From Acidobacteriota bacterium (GTDB lineage Bacteria; Acidobacteriota; Vicinamibacteria; Vicinamibacterales; CAVVIG01): a stretch of DNA of 17,053 bases. Positions 7,343 through 15,058 of this stretch are shown piece by piece. A program made the position numbers and the translations under genes. The stretch spans positions 1 through 17,053 of the forward strand of contig QHWL01000083.1 in assembly GCA_003222555.1 (NCBI GenBank), in the 5' to 3' direction. Numbering within the stretch: position 1 is the stretch's first letter; every line of letters starts with the position of its first letter. The notes beneath the pieces are model-generated. The model worked only from the letters and a program-made list of their open reading frames with translations, did no database searches and was not told the origin of the DNA.

Positions 7343-9106
7343 ATGTCCGAGCAACTACGCGACCTCATTCGAACACACACCTGCGGAGCGCTGCGCGCCG
7401 AACACGTCGGCGCGGACGTCGTGCTGCTCGGCTGGGTCCATCGAGTCCGCGATCTCGGCGGGGTCACGTTCATCGATCTGCGCGACCGCGCGGGCGTCTC
7501 GCAGCTCGTGATTCGCGACAACGACGCCCTGATGGCGGTGGCCAAGCGCCTCCGGTCCGAATACGTCGTCGGCGTTCGCGGCGTGGTGCAGCGCCGGTCC
7601 GACGAGACCATCAACTCGAAGCTCGCGACCGGCGAGGTCGAGGTGTTCGCACGGGAAATCCGCGTGCTCAACGAAGCGAAGACCCCACCCTTTCAGATCG
7701 CGGACGACGCGGCCGTCTCCGAGGACGTGCGCCTGCGGTACCGCTACCTCGACCTCCGGCGGCCGCGGTTGCAGCAGAACATCGGCCTCCGGCACCGCGT
7801 GACGATTGCTATCCGCCGTTACTTCGACGAAAACGGGTTCTGGGAAGTCGAGACGCCGGTGCTCACGAAATCGACGCCGGAAGGTGCACGTGATTACCTC
7901 GTTCCGAGCCGCGTGCATCCGGGCGAGTTCTACGCCCTGCCGCAATCGCCGCAGATCTTCAAACAGATCCTGATGATTGCCGGCACCGACCGCTACTTCC
8001 AGATCGTCCGCTGCTTCCGCGACGAAGATCTGCGCGCCGATCGACAGCCGGAGTTCACCCAGGTGGACGTCGAAGTGTCATTCGCGCGGCCCGACACCAT
8101 TTACGGCTTCATCGAGCCGCTGATGCGGCGGATCTTCAAGGAAATCGGGCGCGAGATCGCCGCCCCGTTTCGGCGGATGCCGTACGCCGAAGCGATGGCG
8201 AAATACGGATCGGACAAGCCGGATCTGCGCTGCGGCCTCGAGATCGCCGAGCTCTCGGAGATCTTTCGCGAGTCCGAGTTTCGGGTGTTCAAGCGAATCG
8301 TCGCCGATGGGGGAGTGGTGCGCGGCTTCGCGGTGCCCGGCGGCAACCGCTACACGCGCAGTCAACTGGATGTGCTGGTCGATCAGGCCATGCAGATGGG
8401 GTTCAGCGGCCTGATCTGGGTGCGCCCTGGTGAGCCGCCTCTCTGTTCCACGAAGGCGCTCGGCGAACCCGCGCTGCGTGCCGCGCTCGACAAGGTGAAG
8501 GCCTCGGCGAACGACTTGCTCCTCATGGCCGCAGGACCTGCCGAGCAGACGTCGAAGCTGCTGGGACAGCTGCGCCTGGCGATCGCGAAGAGAGACAACC
8601 TGCTCGTCGCGGAGGCCTTCGAGTTCGTCTGGGTGACCGACTTCCCGCTCCTCGAATACCATGACGACGATGGGCGATGGTACTCGATGCACCACCCGTT
8701 CACCTCGCCCGCCGACGAGGATATCGACAAGCTCGAGACCGACCCCGGCGCCGTGCGCGCCGTGGCCTACGACCTCGTATTGAACGGGACCGAGATCGGC
8801 GGTGGCAGCATGAGAATTCACGATTCGGCGTTGCAGGCCCGCATCTTCAAGCGGCTCGCCATCAGCGACGAGGACGCGAAGGCTCGCTTCGGATTTTTTC
8901 TCGAGGCGCTCGAGTACGGGACGCCACCGCACGGCGGCATTGCTCTGGGTCTCGATCGGATCGTTGCACTGCTGGCCGGCGAGTCGTCAATCCGGGAGGT
9001 GATCGCCTTTCCCAAGACGGCCAACGCCATCGATCTGATGGCGGGTGCGCCCTCCTCGGTGGACGATGCCCAGTTGCGCGAGCTGCATTTGAAAATCAGG
9101 AGCTAG
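7343..9106 (+). CDS. aspS: aspartyl-tRNA synthetase
   Basis: Charges tRNA(Asp) with aspartate. At 587 residues it has the normal bacterial length. The N-terminal OB-fold anticodon domain includes G-W-V-H-R-V-R-D-L-G-G (30-40). The class II core has R-Y-L-D-L-R-R (134-140), the flipping loop T-P-E-G-A-R-D-Y-L-V-P (178-188), Q-S-P-Q (201-204), motif 2 F-R-D-E-D-L-R-A-D-R-Q-P-E-F (225-238), H-H-P-F-T-S-P in the bacterial insertion region, and motif 3 G-I-A-L-G-L-D-R (532-539). Leu38 stands where non-discriminating AspRS such as that of Pseudomonas has His31, pointing weakly to a tRNA(Asp)-specific enzyme. No Shine-Dalgarno precedes the ATG because the hisS repeat occupies that spot. It is probably cotranscribed with hisS. 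Confidence 0.97.
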   Translation: MSEQLRDLIRTHTCGALRAEHVGADVVLLGWVHRVRDLGGVTFIDLRDRAGVSQLVIRDNDALMAVAKRLRSEYVVGVRGVVQRRSDETINSKLATGEVEVFAREIRVLNEAKTPPFQIADDAAVSEDVRLRYRYLDLRRPRLQQNIGLRHRVTIAIRRYFDENGFWEVETPVLTKSTPEGARDYLVPSRVHPGEFYALPQSPQIFKQILMIAGTDRYFQIVRCFRDEDLRADRQPEFTQVDVEVSFARPDTIYGFIEPLMRRIFKEIGREIAAPFRRMPYAEAMAKYGSDKPDLRCGLEIAELSEIFRESEFRVFKRIVADGGVVRGFAVPGGNRYTRSQLDVLVDQAMQMGFSGLIWVRPGEPPLCSTKALGEPALRAALDKVKASANDLLLMAAGPAEQTSKLLGQLRLAIAKRDNLLVAEAFEFVWVTDFPLLEYHDDDGRWYSMHHPFTSPADEDIDKLETDPGAVRAVAYDLVLNGTEIGGGSMRIHDSALQARIFKRLAISDEDAKARFGFFLEALEYGTPPHGGIALGLDRIVALLAGESSIREVIAFPKTANAIDLMAGAPSSVDDAQLRELHLKIRS

Positions 9107-9123
9107 CGCGGGGTCGGCGGTCG

Positions 9124-9179
9124 CCCTGGGCCGCCCGGCCGCGCGGCCGCGTTGCCGCCCGGCCGCGTTTGACCCAGGG
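9124..9179. repeat. GC-rich inverted and direct repeat after aspS
   Basis: ccctggg (9124-9130) faces cccaggg (9173-9179). Between them a 14-base direct repeat (9130-9143 and 9154-9167) surrounds self-complementary gcggccgc-type sequence. It could fold into a strong hairpin behind aspS, but no T-tract follows, so a terminator role is only possible. The right arm overlaps the phoH -35 element. Confidence 0.6.
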
Positions 9180-9197
9180 GCGCGACTTCGGTATAAT
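9169..9197 (+). promoter_or_regulatory. strong sigma70-type promoter of the phoH-ybeY-corC-era group
   Basis: TTGACC (9169-9174) and a perfect TATAAT (9192-9197) are separated by exactly 17 bases. This is five of six plus six of six against the E. coli consensus, and the best promoter in the window. Transcription would start near 9203-9205, giving a leader of about 55 bases before the phoH ATG. Confidence 0.8.
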
Positions 9198-9259
9198 GGT
9201 TGAGCTAAGTCGTTGTATTACAATAAGATAGAAGGAGTCGTCGGCGCAGAACTGCCTCA

Positions 9260-10264
9260 ATGAAGCGCATCACCGTCCCCGGAGAGGGGATTGAAACGCT
9301 GTTTGGCTCCTACGACGAGAACCTCAAACATCTCGAATCGCTCTTCAACGTCCGCATCCGGACGCATGGCCACGAGCTGCTCGTGGAGGGCGACTCTCCC
9401 GACCTCGACAAAGTCGATCGCGTCGTCGGTCAGCTGTCTTCGCTGATGCGCGACGGATACAAGCTCTCGAATGCCGACGTCAAGACCGCCTCGGATCTGG
9501 TGGCGCAGAACGGCTCCGTCGACCTGCGCGATCATTTCCTGAAGGGGAGCCTCACGCCCGGCGGCAAGCGGCGCGTTGCGCCGAAAACGGTGAATCAGCG
9601 GAAGTATCTCGACGCGATCGATCAGAATGACATCGTGTTCGGCATCGGTCCCGCGGGCACGGGCAAGACCTATCTGGCGATGGCGCAGGCGGTCGCGTTT
9701 CTCGTGGCGAAGAAAGTGAGCCGCATCATCCTCGCGCGGCCGGCGGTCGAAGCGGGCGAGAAGCTCGGGTTTCTGCCCGGCGATCTGCAGGAGAAGGTGA
9801 ATCCGTACCTGCGCCCGCTCTACGATGCGCTGTACGACATGCTCGACGTGGACCGCGTGGCGCGCTACCTGGAACGCGGGACGATCGAGATTGCGCCGAT
9901 CGCCTTCATGCGGGGCCGCACGCTCAACGACTCGTTCGTCATCCTCGACGAAGCGCAGAACACGACGTCCGAGCAGATGAAGATGTTCCTCACGCGCCTG
10001 GGGTTCGGCGCCAAGGCGGTCATTACAGGCGACGTCACGCAGATCGATCTGCCTTTGGGGCGCACCTCTGGTCTTGTCGAGGCGATGAAAGTCGTCGGCC
10101 ACATCGAAGGCATCTCGTTCATCTATTTCGACGACCGCGACGTGGTCCGCCACAAGCTGGTCCAGCACATCGTCAAAGCATACGAAGCGTTCTCGAACGG
10201 CAACGGTGCCGGCCGTCCTTCGACGAGCTCACAGAGTGAGCCTGTCGAACCACGCCGGTCGTAA
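9260..10264 (+). CDS. phoH: PhoH-like ATPase (YbeZ family)
   Basis: Cytoplasmic P-loop NTPase of the PhoH/YbeZ type, which in many bacteria works with the rRNA endonuclease YbeY encoded next to it; its exact role is not settled. It has 334 residues. An N-terminal KH-like region (about 1-100) is followed by Walker A G-P-A-G-T-G-K-T (130-137), [16 protein letters not shown] (159-174) and Walker [10 protein letters not shown] (226-234). G-D-V-T-Q-I-D-L-P (257-265) is also typical of the family. The last 16 residues (319-334, starting R-P-S-T-S-S-Q-S) lie on a palindromic repeat and are probably not native. The ATG is chosen by homology; a good AAGGAG (9232-9237) lies 22 bases upstream, too far for normal use, and no in-frame start lies between. 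It is first in its transcription unit and ybeY begins five bases after the stop. Confidence 0.95.
   Translation: MKRITVPGEGIETLFGSYDENLKHLESLFNVRIRTHGHELLVEGDSPDLDKVDRVVGQLSSLMRDGYKLSNADVKTASDLVAQNGSVDLRDHFLKGSLTPGGKRRVAPKTVNQRKYLDAIDQNDIVFGIGPAGTGKTYLAMAQAVAFLVAKKVSRIILARPAVEAGEKLGFLPGDLQEKVNPYLRPLYDALYDMLDVDRVARYLERGTIEIAPIAFMRGRTLNDSFVILDEAQNTTSEQMKMFLTRLGFGAKAVITGDVTQIDLPLGRTSGLVEAMKVVGHIEGISFIYFDDRDVVRHKLVQHIVKAYEAFSNGNGAGRPSTSSQSEPVEPRRS
10219..10249. repeat. REP-like palindrome inside the 3' end of phoH
   Basis: ttcgac (10219-10224) pairs with gtcgaa (10244-10249), and gctcac (10227-10232) with gtgagc (10236-10241), around a three-base loop with a 2x2 internal mismatch. Elements with a ccttcgac...gtcgaa outline are common dispersed palindromes in GC-rich bacteria (general knowledge, not checked here). 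This one is translated as the PhoH tail. Confidence 0.75.
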
Positions 10265-10269
10265 CCGCA

Positions 10270-10887
10270 ATGGCTCCTGGTGAGCAGCGTCGCGAGCGTC
10301 GCCTGTCGGGTGTGGGGCTCGGTTCGAGCCCGACGCCCCCGGCGCGGGTGCCGCAGGTGTGCGTGCTCGTGGCCGACGAGCGGGGGCGCCGTCTGTCGGC
10401 CCTCGGTCTGACGCGGTGGTTGGCTCAGGTGGCACCGGCCCGCACGCGCGGTACGGTCAGCATCGCGCTCGTGAGCGACGCGCGCAGCCGGGCGCTCAAT
10501 AAGCGATACCGCCATACCGATCGTCCCACCGACGTGTTGAGTTTTCCCGCCTTCTCTCGCCAGCAACGCCCGCGAGGTTCGGCGAGGCTCGGCGTAGCGC
10601 CGAAGGCGCGAAGGCGGCCGGCGGAGGAGTTTTCTTCGGGGTCGCGGCGTCGAGATCCGAGTCCGCTTCTGGGGGACATCGTGATCGCGCGAGGTGTGGC
10701 CTCCCGCCAGGCTCGAGAGGCGGGGCACTCGGAGCTGACTGAACTCCGTCTCCTCGCGTTGCACGGGCTCTTGCACTTGCTGGGGTACGACCACGACCGG
10801 GACAATGGGCGCATGCGTCGCGTGGAGCGCCGGCTCCGGCTCAAGGGGGGCTTGCGCGAGGGACTCATCGAGCGCGTCGACAAGTAA
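10270..10887 (+). CDS. ybeY: endoribonuclease YbeY with an internal insertion
   Basis: Zinc-dependent single-strand endoribonuclease needed for 16S rRNA 3'-end maturation and ribosome quality control. The metal site is intact: H165-G-L-L-H169-L-L-G-Y-D-H175. The upstream family motif [14 protein letters not shown] (80-93) is also present. At 205 residues it is about 50 longer than usual (about 150-160). Most of the excess is residues 95-131, between L-S-F-P and L-L-G-D-I-V-I, where family members normally have only a few residues. This stretch is Arg/Ser/Pro/Gly-rich and encoded by repeat-like DNA (10578-10618). The first 28 residues are also low in complexity. No Shine-Dalgarno is seen, so it probably depends on phoH translation. 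Its TAA overlaps the next ATG by one base (TAATG). Confidence 0.93.
   Translation: MAPGEQRRERRLSGVGLGSSPTPPARVPQVCVLVADERGRRLSALGLTRWLAQVAPARTRGTVSIALVSDARSRALNKRYRHTDRPTDVLSFPAFSRQQRPRGSARLGVAPKARRRPAEEFSSGSRRRDPSPLLGDIVIARGVASRQAREAGHSELTELRLLALHGLLHLLGYDHDRDNGRMRRVERRLRLKGGLREGLIERVDK
10578..10618. repeat. palindromic repeat fragment within ybeY
   Basis: ttcggcg (10578-10584) faces cgccgaa (10598-10604), and inside that tcggcg (10589-10594) pairs with cgccga (10598-10603) around a three-base loop. The following 14 bases (10605-10618, ggcgcgaaggcggc) occur again at 14060-14073 in the recO-glyQ spacer. This supports a dispersed element that sits in frame in ybeY. Confidence 0.65.
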
Positions 10888-12146
10888 TGATTCCGCTCAT
10901 CATTTTCCTGCTGGCTTGCGCCGCCGTGTACCTCGGCGCGATCGAGGCTGCCTTCAGCGCGTTGATGCGTCTGTCGCTGCGGCTGATCGCCGAGCGCAGC
11001 GACCGTCCCGGGGCGCTGGGCGCCTATCTCGACGATCCGCTTCTGCTGTTTGTCCCCGTCCGGCTGCTGCTCGGCCTGATCACCGCGATGTCGACGGCGC
11101 TCCTGGCGCGCGCGATCGGCGTCGATGGTACACACACGCTCCTGTTTGTCATCCTGAGCGTTGCGGCGTTCGTCGTGTTCGGCGAGCTTCTGCTGCCGCT
11201 TCTCATCGTCGGACGCGATCCTGAGCGCGTGCTCGAAGTGTTGCTCCCGAGTTTCGCGCCGGTCGCCAGGGCGCTCGGGCCCATGACGCGCTGGATCGCG
11301 CGCGCCGTCGCCAGCACGAAGCGCGAGCGGCCTGGCGCGGCACCCACGCCCGACGAAGTGGCCGAGGAAGCCAGCGAAACCAAGAAGGCGTACATCGACA
11401 CGGCCGAGCAGGAAGGGCTCATCGAAGGTGAGGAGCGCCGCCTGCTGCAGAGCATCGTCGATTTCGGCGACACGCTGGTGCGCGAGGTCATGACGCCGCG
11501 GCCCGACATCGTGGCGATTCGCGACGATTCGACGATCGGCGATCTGCGCGCGCTTTTCCGCGAGCAGGAATACTCGAGGTTCCCGGTGTACAAAGGGAGC
11601 CTCGACAACATCGCCGGGATCGTCTTCATCAAAGACCTCGTCGCCCTCGATGCCTCCGACGACAGCCGTCCGCTCGCAGCGCTGATTCGGAGCGCCGTCG
11701 TCGTTCCCGAGACCAAGCGCGTCCCCGAGCTGTTGAAGCAGTTTCAGCGGCAGCAGACGCAATGTGCGATCGTCGTCGACGAGTACGGGGGAACCGCCGG
11801 TCTCGTGACGATCGAAGATTTGCTCGAGGAGATCGTCGGTGAGATTCGCGACGAGTACGACGTTGAATCGGAGCCGATCGTGGACGAGGGCAACGGGCGG
11901 TTCGTGTTCAGCGGCAAGGTGGACGTCGACGAGATCGCGCAGCGGCTCGACGTCCATATCGAGCGCGAAGGGTTCGAGACCGTCGGCGGCTACCTGCTGT
12001 CGCATATCGGCCGTGTCCCGGCCGTCGGGGAGCACTTCGACATCGACGGCCTCAATGTCGAAGTGCTGGACGCCGACCGCCGGCGCATCTACAAGGTCCG
12101 CATTGGCCGAAACGAGGTGGCCGTCGGCGACACGACTGGCGCATGA
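10887..12146 (+). CDS. CorC/HlyC-type membrane protein with CNNM, CBS and CorC domains
   Basis: Member of the CorC/HlyC (TlyC-like) family, linked in other bacteria to magnesium and other divalent-cation export or tolerance. It has 419 residues. The CNNM/DUF21-like membrane part covers about 1-145, with hydrophobic segments near 2-22, 52-76 and 84-108. A charged linker leads to E-G-L-I-E-G-E-E-R-R-L-L (176-187), the usual entry to the CBS pair. CBS 1 has V-M-T-P-R-P-D-I (201-208) and S-R-F-P-V-Y (230-235). CBS 2 has V-V-D-E-Y-G-G-T-A-G-L-V-T-I-E-D-L-L-E (296-314). A C-terminal CorC_HlyC domain covers about 335-412. The name hlyC is historical and does not imply haemolysin activity. It overlaps ybeY by one base and ends four bases before era, a typical neighbourhood for this family. 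Confidence 0.93.
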   Translation: MIPLIIFLLACAAVYLGAIEAAFSALMRLSLRLIAERSDRPGALGAYLDDPLLLFVPVRLLLGLITAMSTALLARAIGVDGTHTLLFVILSVAAFVVFGELLLPLLIVGRDPERVLEVLLPSFAPVARALGPMTRWIARAVASTKRERPGAAPTPDEVAEEASETKKAYIDTAEQEGLIEGEERRLLQSIVDFGDTLVREVMTPRPDIVAIRDDSTIGDLRALFREQEYSRFPVYKGSLDNIAGIVFIKDLVALDASDDSRPLAALIRSAVVVPETKRVPELLKQFQRQQTQCAIVVDEYGGTAGLVTIEDLLEEIVGEIRDEYDVESEPIVDEGNGRFVFSGKVDVDEIAQRLDVHIEREGFETVGGYLLSHIGRVPAVGEHFDIDGLNVEVLDADRRRIYKVRIGRNEVAVGDTTGA

Positions 12147-12150
12147 GCCT

Positions 12151-13053
12151 GTGAAATCCGGCTTCGTGTCCTTCATCGGTCGCCCGAATGCCGGGAAATC
12201 GTCGCTGCTGAACCGCATGGTCGGCACCAAGCTCGCCATCGTCTCCGACAAGCCGCAGACGACGAGGACGAGAATCCTCGGCGTGCGAAACTATCCGGAC
12301 GCGCAGGTAGTGTTTCTGGACACCCCCGGTATCCACCGGCCGCTGCACCGCATGAACGTCCGCATGGTAGACACGGCGGTCGACACCATCGGCGAGGTCG
12401 ATGTGCTCGGTCTCGTCGTCGACGTTGCCGAACCGCCGGGGAAGGGCGATCGCTTCGTCCTCGACCTCGTCAAGAAGGCGAAGTCGCCAGTATTCCTGAT
12501 CTTGAACAAGATCGATCTGATCAAGAAATCGAAGCTCCTGCCGATCATGGATCGCTACTGGCAGGAGCGGAGCTTCGCCGAAATCGTCCCGGTTTCGGCG
12601 GCGACGGGAGACAACGTCGACCGGCTCGAGCGGGTGCTCGTCGATCAGCTGCCTCAAGGTGAGGCGTTCTATCCCGAAGACTATCTGACCGACCAGCCGG
12701 AGCGGTTCTTTGCGGCCGAGATCGTCCGCGAGAAGCTTTTGCAGTTCACGCACGCCGAGATTCCTTTCTCGAGCGCCGTGATTATGGAGCGCTTCGAAGA
12801 GCCGGAGGGAGCGCAGGGCCGGAAAGGTCTTTTTCGGCTGTATTGCACGATCGTGGTCGATCGCGAATCGCACAAGCCGATCGTGGTCGGCAAGGGCGGT
12901 GACATGATCAAACGCATCGGCACGGCGGCGCGCGAGGAGCTCGAGCAGTTCTTCGGGACTCGCGTGTATCTCGATCTCCACGTGCGGGTCGAGGCGGAAT
13001 GGCGCGAAGATGAACGTGTGCTGAACGACATCGGTCTGGGGCCGCGGAAGTAG
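12151..13053 (+). CDS. era: GTPase Era
   Basis: Small GTPase that binds 16S rRNA and checks 30S ribosome assembly. At 300 residues it matches E. coli Era (301). The G domain shows G1 G-R-P-N-A-G-K-S (10-17), the T-T-R-T-R-I switch region, G3 D-T-P-G, G4 N-K-I-D and G5 V-S-A. The C-terminal KH domain has V-V-G-K-G-G-D-M-I-K-R-I-G, which grips the 3' end of 16S rRNA. GTG at 12151 is chosen because it begins the conserved K-S-G-F-V-S-F-I-G. The frame is open further upstream to 11839, but that part overlaps the CorC-type gene and has no Era similarity. Era and YbeY in one operon fit a shared role in 16S rRNA maturation. Confidence 0.97.
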   Translation: MKSGFVSFIGRPNAGKSSLLNRMVGTKLAIVSDKPQTTRTRILGVRNYPDAQVVFLDTPGIHRPLHRMNVRMVDTAVDTIGEVDVLGLVVDVAEPPGKGDRFVLDLVKKAKSPVFLILNKIDLIKKSKLLPIMDRYWQERSFAEIVPVSAATGDNVDRLERVLVDQLPQGEAFYPEDYLTDQPERFFAAEIVREKLLQFTHAEIPFSSAVIMERFEEPEGAQGRKGLFRLYCTIVVDRESHKPIVVGKGGDMIKRIGTAAREELEQFFGTRVYLDLHVRVEAEWREDERVLNDIGLGPRK

Positions 13054-13080
13054 GGCGGGTCTTATCAGAGCCGGCGAAAC

Positions 13081-13134
13081 AGGGTTCAAGGTTCATTGGT
13101 TCCTCCTCTGAACCCTGAACCAGGAACCATGAAC
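13081..13134. repeat. inverted repeat made of ggttc-type heptamers between era and recO
   Basis: The left arm (13083-13103) reads ggttcaa, ggttcat, tggttcc. The right arm (13110-13134), read on the other strand, gives ggttcct, ggttcag, ggttc after gttcat. The two sides can pair imperfectly around a short loop. The unit gaaccct in the right arm is the same as in the hisS tail repeat at 7318-7338. Confidence 0.75.
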
Positions 13135-13140
13135 GTGACA

Positions 13141-13146
13141 TATAGT
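13141..13146 (+). promoter_or_regulatory. possible -10 element for recO
   Basis: TATAGT matches TATAAT at five of six positions, 20 bases before the recO ATG. No recognisable -35 lies at 16-18 bases upstream, where the heptamer repeat sits, so this is weak. The alternative is read-through from era. Confidence 0.3.
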
Positions 13147-13166
13147 ACAGTTAACGCCCGCCTTGA

Positions 13167-13808
13167 ATGCCGCTCTACACCACCGACGCGTTGATCCTAC
13201 GGACCTACAGGCTCGGTGAGTCGGATCGCATCGTCGTGTTCCTGACGCGCGATCGCGGCAAGAAGCGCGGTGTGGCGAAAAACGCGCGGCAGAGCCGCCG
13301 GCGGTTCGGCGGTGCGCTCGAGCCGCTCACCTGCGGGCGTGTGGGCTACGTCGAGCGCGAACGGCGCGACCTGGTGAGCCTCAGTTACGTCGAGGCGACG
13401 CGGTCTCCGCTGGCGGCAGCCGATGGAGAGGCGCTTGGATACGCCGAGTACTTCGCCGAGCTCATCGACGAGTGGGCGCAGGAGGCCGACCCGAACGAAA
13501 CCCTCTTCCGCCTCGGCGCGTCGATGGTCGAGGCGATGGCGGCGGGTGTGCCGATCGCGCCGCTGGCACGCTATTTCGAGTTCTGGTTGCTGCGGCTGCA
13601 GGGCGTCTACGAGCCCGATGCCGGCCTCTCAGACGGCGCGAGGGCGTTTCTCGCGGCCGCCCGCATGTGCAGCCCGTTCGCGCTCGGGGAGGTCTTCGTG
13701 TCTCTGGAGGTGCTGCAGGAGCTCGAAGCCGCGCACGGGTCGCTCATCGCGATGCATTTGGAGAAGGATCTCAAGTCGGCGCGAGTGTTAAGGGAAATGC
13801 GCAGGTAG
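13167..13808 (+). CDS. recO: DNA repair protein RecO, short form without zinc cysteines
   Basis: RecO helps RecR load RecA onto SSB-coated DNA and anneals single strands (recFOR pathway). The N-terminal OB-fold is clear: D-A-L-I-L-R-T-Y-R-L-G-E-S-D-R-I-V (7-23), then T-R-D-R-G-K-K-R-G-V-A-K-N-A-R (27-41). A helical C-terminal domain follows. At 213 residues it is shorter than E. coli RecO (242). The region after L-Q-G-V-Y-E-P (143-149) lacks the four-cysteine zinc site found in many RecO proteins; only a single Cys occurs there. E. coli RecO also does without zinc, so function may be kept. The ATG at 13167 starts the conserved fold directly. The era-recO order is common in bacteria. Confidence 0.9.
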   Translation: MPLYTTDALILRTYRLGESDRIVVFLTRDRGKKRGVAKNARQSRRRFGGALEPLTCGRVGYVERERRDLVSLSYVEATRSPLAAADGEALGYAEYFAELIDEWAQEADPNETLFRLGASMVEAMAAGVPIAPLARYFEFWLLRLQGVYEPDAGLSDGARAFLAAARMCSPFALGEVFVSLEVLQELEAAHGSLIAMHLEKDLKSARVLREMRR

Positions 13809-13849
13809 TCGGCGCAGGACCCTGGAGAATGTGAACAAGTCATGTTCAA

Positions 13850-13876
13850 CGCGAAGACCGCGGAAGCCGCAGAGAA
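13850..13876 (+). repeat. three tandem 9-base units
   Basis: The units are cgcgaagac, cgcggaagc and cgcagagaa, in perfect 9-base register. A degenerate partner, tttctcggc...ctctgcg (13888-13906), lies downstream in inverted orientation. This is the same design as the repeats at 857-960 and 5861-5987 but with a different unit. Confidence 0.7.
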
Positions 13877-13989
13877 GTACTCAAGGATTTCTCGGCGTGC
13901 TCTGCGAGCTCCCGCCTCCGCTCGGCGTGGTTCTCCCCGAGCTTCGGCGCGGCTCGCCGACCAGCCTCCGCCAAGGCTACGGCAGGCCA

Positions 13990-14014
13990 CCCCAACGCGG
14001 CTGCCGCGTTGGGG
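13990..14014. repeat. perfect 11-bp hairpin with a 3-base loop
   Basis: ccccaacgcgg (13990-14000) and ccgcgttgggg (14004-14014) are exact complements around ctg. The stem is strong, but the following bases (accccggcgg) are not a T-tract. It could still act as a factor-dependent stop or RNA-stability element after recO, or simply be part of a dispersed repeat. Confidence 0.85.
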
Positions 14015-14164
14015 ACCCCGGCGGTCCGCCGAAGCTTCAGAGAAGGCGGAAGCGCCTGCGGCGCGAAGGCGGCGGCGTTCAAACGTCGCATGTGTGCACA
14101 GACTTCATAGTTCTGCTCACGGGAGTGGCAGCCGCAGCGCAGGACCGTCGTCTTGCCCACGCTT

Positions 14165-15058
<894 letters not shown>

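Larger units (their letters stand above)
13809..14164. other. 356-base spacer between recO and glyQ, repeat-rich, no gene seen
   Basis: No reading frame here resembles a protein. It holds a 17-base small inverted repeat (tgaaca 13832-13837, tgttca 13843-13848), a 9-base tandem stretch (13850-13876), an inverted pair cgcagag/ctctgcg (13868-13874, 13900-13906), a perfect hairpin at 13990-14014, ggcgg/ccgcc (14020-14024, 14026-14030), and the 14-mer shared with ybeY (14060-14073). The final 80 bases (14085-14164) are less repetitive and would contain the glyQ leader. I see no convincing promoter and no T-box signature. Confidence 0.6.

Noticed and set aside
9196..9232. Short leader peptide starting at the ATG overlapping the phoH -10 box
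   Set aside because: The ATG lies within the -10 element, so it would not be transcribed from that promoter.
11839..12150. Upstream in-frame extension of era
   Set aside because: It lies wholly over the CorC-type gene and gives Arg/Ser-rich shadow sequence; Era begins at GTG 12151 with its conserved N-terminus.
13832..13848. SOS-like operator (gaac, seven bases, gttc) after recO
   Set aside because: The gap between half-sites does not fit the Bacillus-type GAAC-N4-GTTC box, and the position after recO makes an operator unlikely.
13990..14014. Intrinsic terminator after recO
   Set aside because: The stem is perfect but is followed by accccggcgg rather than a T-tract, so it is reported only as a hairpin.
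14080..14164. T-box or glycine riboswitch ahead of glyQS
   Set aside because: No T-box consensus and no convincing terminator/antiterminator pair are seen.
14153..14164. TTG start for glyQ, four residues upstream of the ATG
   Set aside because: The ATG at 14165 gives the family-standard M-T-F-Q beginning, and the TTG has no better ribosome-binding site.
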